A stretch of 5,772 bases of DNA from an uncultured Eubacterium sp. (GTDB lineage Bacteria > Bacillota_A > Clostridia > Lachnospirales > Lachnospiraceae), in NCBI GenBank assembly GCA_948560485.1, contig CAOXUF010000152.1, positions 1-5,772 on the forward strand. Direction: 5' to 3'. A program made the translations under genes and the position numbers. The notes beneath the pieces are model-generated. The model did not search any database. It was not told the origin of the DNA and worked only from the letters and a program-made list of their open reading frames with translations. This document shows positions 1 through 4,159 of the stretch, piece by piece (position 1 is the stretch's first letter; each line of letters opens with the position of its first letter).

Positions 1-4
1 TTAA

Positions 5-10
5 CCTCCT
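5..10 (-). promoter_or_regulatory. Ribosome binding site of a divergent gene starting just off the left edge
   Basis: Read on the minus strand these bases are AGGAGG, a perfect Shine-Dalgarno core, followed by TTAA and then the window edge. A start codon is therefore expected within a few bases outside the window, on a gene running leftwards, divergent from murI. None of the coding sequence is visible, so its product cannot be named. Confidence 0.7.
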
Positions 11-20
11 AATATGATAG

Positions 21-42
21 ACAAAACATACGATTGTTTTGT
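21..42. repeat. Perfect 8-bp inverted repeat, probable operator or 5'-UTR hairpin
   Basis: ACAAAACA (21-28) and TGTTTTGT (35-42) are exact reverse complements around a 6-base spacer, TACGAT. Allowing a small bulge, GATA (16-19) and TATC (42-45) lengthen the symmetry. The repeat lies about 11 bases upstream of the off-window gene's ribosome binding site and about 60 bases upstream of the murI -35. A dimeric repressor acting on the leftward gene is the simplest reading. A hairpin in that gene's leader is the alternative, although the loop is not followed by a T-tract that would make it a terminator. Confidence 0.5.
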
Positions 43-102
43 ATCAATTACTTTTAGCATATTTAGATTATTACCCGCAGAAAAACATTTTAATCAATGC
101 TA

Positions 103-131
103 TTGAATATTTATGGGAATAAAGGTAAAAT
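103..131 (+). promoter_or_regulatory. Sigma-A promoter of murI
   Basis: The -35 is TTGAAT (103-108) and the -10 is TAAAAT (126-131), separated by exactly 17 bases. Matches to TTGACA and TATAAT are 4/6 and 5/6. The expected transcription start is near 138, leaving a short leader that contains only the ribosome binding site (GAAGGG, 145-150). Confidence 0.7.
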
Positions 132-158
132 AGAAAAACAAAAAGAAGGGTGAAATAT

Positions 159-974
159 ATGGAGAAAAAAAACAATGCGCCGATAGGAGTGTTTGATTCC
201 GGTGTTGGTGGTCTGACGGTAGCAAGAGAGATAACAAGACAGCTTCCAAGGGAAAGTATCGTATATTTTGGTGATACAGCCAGAGTGCCATATGGAAGCA
301 AATCAAAGGATACGATTATCAGATATTCCCGCCAGATAGTCAGATTCTTACAGACGAAAAATGTAAAAGCGATTGTTGTGGCATGTAATACAGCCAGTGC
401 ATTTGCATTGGATGCCATTGAGAGTGAACTGGATATTCCGGTTATAGGAGTGGTAAAACCAGGTGCTAAAAGTGCAATAGAGAATACAAAGAATAAACGT
501 ATCGGCATAATAGGAACAGAAGGAACGATAAAGAGTGAACTTTATACAGAATATATACATGGAAAAGATCCTGAAATTACAGTTATAGGTAAGGCGTGTC
601 CGTTATTTTGCCCGTTGGTAGAAGAGGGAATGTTACATGATTCCGTGACAGAAGAGATTGCCAGAAGATATCTCGATGAATTACAAGAGCAGAATATTGA
701 CAGTCTGATTCTTGGCTGTACACATTATCCGCTGCTGAGAAGTACGATTGGAAAGGTGATGGGAGAGAATGTAAATCTGGTTAATCCTGCTTATGAAACG
801 GCAATCAGTCTGGGCAGATTGTTAGAAGAGAAAAGACTTAGTGCTGACAGTGGAGCAAAACCGGTTTACGAATTTTATGTGAGTGATGCTGCGGACAAAT
901 TTAAGAGTTTTGCGAATTCGATTATGCCTTTTGAAATTGATGAGACGAACCGAATAAATATAGAGGAGTTTTAG
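159..974 (+). CDS. murI: Glutamate racemase
   Basis: This enzyme interconverts L- and D-glutamate without cofactor and supplies D-glutamate for the second residue of the peptidoglycan stem peptide; it acts in the cytoplasm. The 271-residue length is normal for the family. Both catalytic cysteines are present in their usual settings: C76 in ACNTAS and C187 in LGCTHYPLL. The N-terminal FDSGVGGLTV block (12-21, with D13-S14), FGDTARVPYG (37-46), IGIIGTEGTI (115-124) and a terminal FYVSD block (239-243) also fit. The frame can be opened at a GTG at 150, but ATG 159 is preferred: GAAGGG at 145-150 sits 8 bases upstream of it and would overlap the GTG. It is the first gene of a two-gene unit with its own promoter; the next ATG follows the stop after one base, implying coupled translation. 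No key residue is missing. Confidence 0.95.
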   Translation: MEKKNNAPIGVFDSGVGGLTVAREITRQLPRESIVYFGDTARVPYGSKSKDTIIRYSRQIVRFLQTKNVKAIVVACNTASAFALDAIESELDIPVIGVVKPGAKSAIENTKNKRIGIIGTEGTIKSELYTEYIHGKDPEITVIGKACPLFCPLVEEGMLHDSVTEEIARRYLDELQEQNIDSLILGCTHYPLLRSTIGKVMGENVNLVNPAYETAISLGRLLEEKRLSADSGAKPVYEFYVSDAADKFKSFANSIMPFEIDETNRINIEEF

Positions 975-975
975 T

Positions 976-1401
976 ATGGGTGAAAATGCTGTAATTAAAA
1001 TATCCGGGTTACAGAAAGTAGAAGGAACAACGGATAATATTGAAATGCTTGCTGCCGGAAAACATTATTTAAGAAAAAATAAGCATTATATCTTATATGA
1101 TGATTTTGAAGAAGACAGCAAAGAGAAAACCAGTAATATTATAAAATTTAATAATCAGATGGTGGAAATTATTAGAAAAGGGGCAATTGAGGGACGGTTA
1201 ATATTGGAAGATAATGCTACCAGACAGTCTTTGTACAGTACACCTATGGGAGATATGCTGGTAGAAATTATGACTGAGGAAGTTATAGTGAATGAACAGG
1301 AAGATGGCAATGTGGATTTAAAAGTAAAATATCAGATACATATTGATGGAAACAAAATATCTGACAACGAGTTAGAAATAAATACAACGCATCATCAGTA
1401 A
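976..1401 (+). CDS. DUF1934 (YwiB-type) small beta-barrel protein
   Basis: A 141-residue soluble protein without signal peptide or membrane segment. The opening VIKISGLQKV, the alternating beta-strand pattern, the STPMGDM segment (88-94) and the strand-rich end (VDLKVKYQIHIDG, 113-125) match the DUF1934 family, whose Bacillus subtilis member is YwiB. The family is thought to form a calycin-like barrel; its function is not established. GAGGAG at 963-968, inside the last codons of murI, lies 7 bases before the ATG, so translation is probably coupled to murI. The gene closes the unit, with a terminator hairpin about 40 bases on. In Bacillus and many clostridia the neighbour is argS; here the partner is murI and no argS follows. 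Family assignment is by recall of its pattern, without a search. Confidence 0.8.
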   Translation: MGENAVIKISGLQKVEGTTDNIEMLAAGKHYLRKNKHYILYDDFEEDSKEKTSNIIKFNNQMVEIIRKGAIEGRLILEDNATRQSLYSTPMGDMLVEIMTEEVIVNEQEDGNVDLKVKYQIHIDGNKISDNELEINTTHHQ

Positions 1402-1438
1402 CGTTTTTAAAGATGTTATATCATAAAAATATATAAAT

Positions 1439-1486
1439 AAAAGAACTATTTATATCTCTTTTACAAGAAATATAAGTAGTTCTTTT
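1439..1486. terminator. Bidirectional terminator between convergent units
   Basis: A 17-bp stem pairs 1439-1455 with 1470-1486 (outer arm AAAAGAACTA against TAGTTCTTTT), with a single G-U wobble. An inner stem, TCTT (1457-1460) with AAGA (1465-1468), leaves a 4-base loop. T-rich sequence flanks it in both directions. It starts about 37 bases after the DUF1934 stop and ends 4 bases before the stop codon of the minus-strand gene, so it can end transcription arriving from either side. Confidence 0.85.
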
Positions 1487-1490
1487 GTTA

Positions 1491-1949
1491 TTAGTTTCTT
1501 CCGAAAAGTTTTTTCTTTTTCTTTGGTTCGTATACCGGACCGCGGATTCTCTTAAATGAAGTGATGTAAATTCCACTTACCTTAGCCTTAACTTCCTGTT
1601 TTGGAAGAATTGTCTCATATACTTTGGCATCAGCAATCAGATTCATGACCCTCGGACCAGCTTTAACTTTTACAATAGGAAGTTTTGCACGTCTTGCATA
1701 TTTTGGTGCCTGTTCCATTACGATGCTTGGAAGACCGGCTTCTTTTAGGCGTAACTTTTTCTTATCTAAAACATATAGGCTGATTAACTGAGAATTTTCC
1801 TGCATAACCTGTTCTTGTTCTGCCTGTTTTTTTTCTGCTTTTTTACCCACGATATAGAGAACGATAACAGCTATTAAAAGAATAGCGGCAATCACTATAA
1901 GGGTAATAGAAAACCATCCAAGAGCCATTAATGGTGTGTTGATAATCAT
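1491..1949 (-). CDS. Hypothetical membrane protein with one N-terminal span and a basic tail
   Basis: I do not recognise this 152-residue protein. From the chosen start, residues about 11-34 form one strongly hydrophobic span (GWFSITLIVIAAILL onward). A charged, Glu/Gln/Lys-rich stretch (36-52) that could be a short coiled coil follows, then a mixed alpha/beta region (55-140) with many Lys and Arg, and a run of five lysines at 143-147 before LFGRN. This looks like a bitopic protein with its C-terminal domain in the cytoplasm (positive-inside rule). The frame opens further upstream at 1991, but ATG 1949 is chosen because GGAGGT (1960-1955) sits 5 bases before it and a good promoter -10 (1987-1982) lies downstream of the longer start, so that transcript could not encode it. 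It follows plsC on the same strand after 81 bases and may be co-transcribed with it as well as from its own promoter. The basic tail could contact membrane lipid or nucleic acid; that is speculation. Confidence 0.75.
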   Translation of the reverse strand: MIINTPLMALGWFSITLIVIAAILLIAVIVLYIVGKKAEKKQAEQEQVMQENSQLISLYVLDKKKLRLKEAGLPSIVMEQAPKYARRAKLPIVKVKAGPRVMNLIADAKVYETILPKQEVKAKVSGIYITSFKRIRGPVYEPKKKKKLFGRN

Positions 1950-1981
1950 TTTGTACCTCCATATTTCACTAATCTTGTGAT

Positions 1982-2010
1982 ATTTTAACATTTAATAGAT
2001 GAATTTACAA
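1982..2010 (-). promoter_or_regulatory. Extended -10 promoter of the hypothetical membrane-protein gene
   Basis: On the minus strand TTGTAA (2010-2005) and TAAAAT (1987-1982) are separated by 17 bases, with TGT directly before the -10 (extended -10). The predicted start near 1975 leaves about 25 bases of leader that include the GGAGGT site. The gene can therefore be expressed without plsC. Confidence 0.65.
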
Positions 2011-2030
2011 TAAAAACATATGGAAAGATT

Positions 2031-2747
2031 TTATTGGTTAGATAATTCTTTAATCATTGCCTTAACGGTTTCCGGAAGCTGTTTTGTTTCTGAACGGTCC
2101 ATTGGCTCAGTATAAATCGGTTTTCCGAAGTTTACGATAACTTTGGAAGATTTAATCCGGGGAAATTGTCTCTCAAATACATTGTAAGTACCCTGGATAC
2201 CAACCGGTATAATCGGGCATTTTGATTTTGTAGCAATTTTGAATCCGCCATCTTTAAATTCGCCTAGTTTACAATCTTTCGAGCGGGTACCCTCTGGAAA
2301 TAGAAAAACAGATATTCCATTTTTAATCATGTCCGCAGCGTCAAGCACAGACTGCAGACCTTTGCGGGGATCTTTTCTATCCAGGAAAATACAATTTACA
2401 AAATACATCCACCAGCTTAGAAAAGGTATTTTTTGAATCTCTTTTTTGGCAACAAATCCGGTAGGGCGGTTCATTAAAGGATAAGTCACGATAATATCAT
2501 AGAAACTGGTATGGTTTCCCACAAATAATACAGCCTCATTATTTGGAATATTTTCATATCCGTTTACCTCCAGTTTGATGCCGGAAATCAATTGCACACA
2601 ATTTAGTCCAAACTTTACAAAGGCAAGGCTGGTTTTGTTTCTCAAATCCATATTAAATTTTTCAATAATAAATTCCGCAAGCTGGATTGGCAGGGAAATA
2701 AAAAAATATATTATAAGAAAAACTATCAGAAAAATTAGTCTTATCAT
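2031..2747 (-). CDS. plsC: 1-acyl-sn-glycerol-3-phosphate acyltransferase (PlsC/LPLAT family)
   Basis: It transfers an acyl chain to the sn-2 position of lysophosphatidic acid to give phosphatidic acid, the precursor of membrane phospholipids, at the cytoplasmic membrane. All four family blocks are visible from ATG 2747: NHTSFYD with the catalytic H-x4-D pair (H79, D84), FLDR (121-124), FPEGTRS (150-156) and IPVGIQG (180-186). An N-terminal hydrophobic helix (about residues 2-21) anchors it. The 238-residue length is typical. The frame extends to a TTG at 2759, but that codon overlaps the GGAGGT (2757-2752) which serves ATG 2747, so the shorter form is chosen. It is first in a minus-strand unit with the hypothetical membrane protein downstream; no terminator is visible between them. 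The exact acceptor cannot be fixed from sequence, since LPLAT homologues also act on other lysolipids. Confidence 0.9.
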   Translation of the reverse strand: MIRLIFLIVFLIIYFFISLPIQLAEFIIEKFNMDLRNKTSLAFVKFGLNCVQLISGIKLEVNGYENIPNNEAVLFVGNHTSFYDIIVTYPLMNRPTGFVAKKEIQKIPFLSWWMYFVNCIFLDRKDPRKGLQSVLDAADMIKNGISVFLFPEGTRSKDCKLGEFKDGGFKIATKSKCPIIPVGIQGTYNVFERQFPRIKSSKVIVNFGKPIYTEPMDRSETKQLPETVKAMIKELSNQ

Positions 2748-2767
2748 AAAAACCTCCAAAGAATATT

Positions 2768-2795
2768 TTAATATATGTATATTTTAGTTTGGCAA
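2768..2795 (-). promoter_or_regulatory. Weak candidate promoter of plsC
   Basis: On the minus strand TTGCCA (2795-2790) is followed after 16 bases by TATTAA (2773-2768). Each hexamer matches consensus at about 4/6. The predicted start near 2761 falls just before the ribosome binding site. The region is very AT-rich, so chance matches are likely; no better candidate was seen upstream of plsC. Confidence 0.25.
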
Positions 2796-2931
2796 AAGGA
2801 TGTTATGTACCGTTTTGCTCATGTTTAATATGTTACCACAATATTCCGTGAAATCAAATTAATACCATGGATATTTAGTGAAAATGTACAGTAAATAAAA
2901 AGCGATATTGTAAAAAGTGTCCTAAGTGTAG

Positions 2932-2947
2932 ATAAAAATATTTTTAT
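2932..2947. repeat. Perfect 16-bp AT-only palindrome upstream of the -35
   Basis: ATAAAAATATTTTTAT is an exact palindrome ending 3 bases before the -35 of the downstream promoter. It could be a regulator site or act as an UP element for the polymerase alpha subunit. Its arms (ATAAAAA/TTTTTAT) are also found, further apart, in the inverted repeat before the transporter gene. AT richness makes chance symmetry possible. Confidence 0.4.
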
Positions 2948-2950
2948 TTG

Positions 2951-2979
2951 TTGAATTAATGAGTCGTTCGTGTTATAGT
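2951..2979 (+). promoter_or_regulatory. Extended -10 promoter of the secreted Trp-rich protein gene
   Basis: TTGAAT (2951-2956) and TATAGT (2974-2979) are spaced by 17 bases, and TGT precedes the -10, giving an extended -10. The start should lie near 2986, leaving a leader of about 44 bases with a small hairpin and a strong AGGAGG. Confidence 0.75.
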
Positions 2980-2990
2980 AATTTTAAATA

Positions 2991-3002
2991 GCGAGAGTTC
3001 GC
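2991..3002 (+). other. Small hairpin at the 5' end of the leader
   Basis: GCGA (2991-2994) pairs with TCGC (2999-3002) around a GAGT loop. TAAA (2985-2988) and TTTA (3006-3009 region) could extend it past a 2x2 internal loop. It sits within a few bases of the predicted transcription start and leaves the AGGAGG (3016-3021) unpaired, as expected of a 5'-end stabilising hairpin. The stem is short, so this is tentative. Confidence 0.3.
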
Positions 3003-3029
3003 AGTTTTATATTAGAGGAGGATTATAAA

Positions 3030-3803
3030 ATGAAAACTTTGAAGAAGATTTCAGCGGTAGTTGCAGCCCTTGCACTGACAGCAGGTATGTGCATTAATGT
3101 ATTTGCAGCTACAGCAGGCTGGACAGATTATTTAGGATTTGACGGCAAGAAGGGACATACATGGTATGAAGCAGCTGACGGAAAGGTAACAAACATTACA
3201 GAGTCAGGCTGGCAGGCAGATTTGAAGCAGATTGGCTGGGGTGGTATCTGGGGAGCTCAGATGTACCGCAAGGCTGATGTAGTAAAAGGAAAAAAATACC
3301 ACATCACATGTAAATTAAAATCCAGTGACTGCAACAAGTGGGTGTTCATTAAGATATCTACAAAAGAAGACTTTGCTTTCGGTAAGTGGGTTTGGTTAAC
3401 AAAAGGAACTGAAACTACTGTAGATGAAGTTTTCACAGCAGAAGCAAACGCTGACCAGATTACATTTGGATTTGGTGGAGAATATGGTGACAGAGAAGCT
3501 ACTGATGGAAATAAGCACTATGCATATGCAGGTGGGGCAAAAGCAATTGCAGCAAAGAAAGATGCTGATGGAGATTCAGGCCCTCATGATAAGACATTTA
3601 CAACAATCACATGTAGTGGTTACTCTCTTGCAGAAGATGGAGCACAGCCGGCAGGTGGAACAACAACAGCAGCAACTGGTACAGCAAGTACAACTACAAC
3701 AACAGTAGCAACTGGTGATTTTACACCAATCGCTTGTGGAGCAGCAGCAATTATTGCAGCAGCAGCAATTGTTGTGTTTGCAAGAAAAAGAGAAAATGAC
3801 TAA
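3030..3803 (+). CDS. Secreted Trp-rich carbohydrate-binding-like protein with C-terminal anchor
   Basis: A 257-residue exported protein. Residues 1-27 are a signal peptide: basic MKTLKK, a hydrophobic core, and a likely cleavage after VFA or VFAA. Residues about 30-202 form a beta-rich domain with eight tryptophans (31, 45, 61, 70, 74, 104, 120, 122) and the layout of CBM4/9-like sandwiches: a strand of the YHITCKLKSS type (90-99), a FIKIS strand (106-110), and a closing ITCSGYSL (193-200) where such modules carry their last strand. Cysteines 94, 101 and 195 could form a disulfide. A Thr/Ala/Gly linker (208-228) leads to VATGD (226-230), a hydrophobic stretch (233-250) and the basic ARKRE tail: the layout of a sortase signal, but without the Leu-Pro of LPXTG. 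AGGAGG (3016-3021) lies 8 bases before the ATG. It is a single-gene unit with its own promoter and terminator, next to a sugar-binding lipoprotein gene, which suggests glycan capture at the cell surface. No catalytic domain is visible. The binding role is inferred, not demonstrated. Confidence 0.8.
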   Translation: MKTLKKISAVVAALALTAGMCINVFAATAGWTDYLGFDGKKGHTWYEAADGKVTNITESGWQADLKQIGWGGIWGAQMYRKADVVKGKKYHITCKLKSSDCNKWVFIKISTKEDFAFGKWVWLTKGTETTVDEVFTAEANADQITFGFGGEYGDREATDGNKHYAYAGGAKAIAAKKDADGDSGPHDKTFTTITCSGYSLAEDGAQPAGGTTTAATGTASTTTTTVATGDFTPIACGAAAIIAAAAIVVFARKREND

Positions 3804-3840
3804 TCAGTGAAATATAATTTGCAAAATAAATAAGATACAT

Positions 3841-3874
3841 AAAAAGAGGTTTTCGGGAACGGAAATCTCTTTTT
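3841..3874 (+). terminator. Strong intrinsic terminator of the Trp-rich protein gene
   Basis: A fully paired 15-bp stem joins 3841-3855 (AAAAAGAGGTTTTCG) to 3860-3874 (CGGAAATCTCTTTTT), with two G-U wobbles and a GGAA loop of the stable GNRA class. The T-run forms the 3' end of the stem. It lies 37 bases after the stop codon and separates this gene from the transporter gene downstream. Confidence 0.9.
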
Positions 3875-4023
3875 GATTATAAAAATTACAAGATAGTGTG
3901 ATTTAAACAAAGATTATTCTATATCTAGTTATTGTGAATAAAGCGTTGAAAAGCTATTTGTAAAAAATAGTCAAAAAACATGTTTGTTTTATGTAAACGA
4001 GAATTGTTAATTGTTAAAAAAGT

Positions 4024-4058
4024 ACAATAAAAATCGTTTTAAAATCGTTTTTTATTGT
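4024..4058. repeat. Inverted repeat enclosing two exact 11-bp tandem copies, candidate operator
   Basis: ACAATAAAAA (4024-4033) and TTTTTATTGT (4049-4058) are exact reverse complements around 15 bases. Overlapping them, AAAATCGTTTT occurs twice head-to-tail (4030-4040 and 4041-4051); each copy is itself nearly palindromic (AAAA-TCG-TTTT). The 11-bp period puts the copies on about the same face of the helix. The right arm touches the -35 of the transporter promoter. A repressor bound here would block polymerase; an activator could contact it. LacI-family operators often have a central CG between A/T half-sites, which fits loosely. Confidence 0.55.
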
Positions 4059-4086
4059 TGATTTGTACATATTGTTGTGATAAAAT
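4058..4086 (+). promoter_or_regulatory. Extended -10 promoter of the transporter lipoprotein gene
   Basis: TTGATT (4058-4063) and TAAAAT (4081-4086) are 17 bases apart, with TGA directly before the -10 (extended -10). The predicted start is near 4093, giving a leader of about 65 bases. The -35 overlaps the end of the inverted repeat. Confidence 0.65.
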
Positions 4087-4143
4087 TATTTACAAGAATA
4101 TCACTATGTGAATTCTAATGTAGGTGAAAAAAATTTTTCAATA

Positions 4144-4149
4144 AGGAGG
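4144..4149 (+). promoter_or_regulatory. Ribosome binding site that leaves two possible starts
   Basis: AGGAGG here precedes three ATGs: 4150 (out of frame, closes after nine codons), 4154 (in frame, 4 bases away) and 4160 (in frame, 10 bases away). The first two are closer than usual, so 4160 is preferred. The choice changes only two residues (Met-Glu) ahead of the signal peptide. Confidence 0.75.
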
Positions 4150-4159
4150 ATGAATGGAA

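Larger units (their letters stand above)
3875..4159. other. Regulatory intergenic region before the transporter gene
   Basis: No gene is seen between the stop at 3803 and the start at 4160 (356 bases, including the terminator). Besides the promoter and nested repeats listed separately, it holds a perfect 10-bp palindrome AAACATGTTT (3976-3985), a TGTAAACG (3992-3999) that matches only the left half of a CcpA cre site, a tandem pair of AATTGTT (4002-4015), TCAC-TAT-GTGA (4101-4111) in the predicted leader, and TGAAAAA/TTTTTCA (4125-4140) just before the ribosome binding site. Several of these could be chance in such AT-rich DNA. No riboswitch fold was recognised. Confidence 0.5.

Noticed and set aside
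150..158. GTG start for murI, three residues longer
   Set aside because: The last G of the ribosome binding site would be the first base of this codon; ATG 159 has correct spacing.
71..508. Long open frame on the minus strand across the murI start
   Set aside because: It lies antisense to murI, whose catalytic motifs are intact, has no ribosome binding site suited to its start, and its hydrophobic composition is what antisense of this AT-rich gene would give.
1950..1991. Longer N-terminus for the hypothetical membrane protein
   Set aside because: It would contain the GGAGGT site and the -10 of the gene's own promoter as coding sequence, and no ribosome binding site is placed before it.
2239..2436. 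Short plus-strand frame within plsC
   Set aside because: It overlaps the conserved FPEGTRS block of plsC on the opposite strand and shows no start signal or recognisable protein features.
2792..2818. GCAAAA/TTTTGC inverted repeat upstream of plsC
   Set aside because: Six-base arms with a 15-base spacer in AT-rich DNA are expected by chance and do not coincide with a convincing promoter.
3424..3708. Plus-strand open frame ending in glutamine-rich runs
   Set aside because: It is the shifted frame of the Thr/Ala-rich linker (ACA and GCA codons read as CAA and CAG) and has no ribosome binding site; the signal peptide and anchor belong to the other frame.
3946..3970. TTGAAA (3946-3951) as a second promoter -35 for the transporter gene
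   Set aside because: No acceptable -10 lies 16-18 bases downstream.
4125..4140. TGAAAAA/TTTTTCA symmetry as a hairpin covering the ribosome binding site
   Set aside because: The two-base centre cannot form a loop without opening the stem, the pairs are nearly all A-T, and AGGAGG lies outside it.
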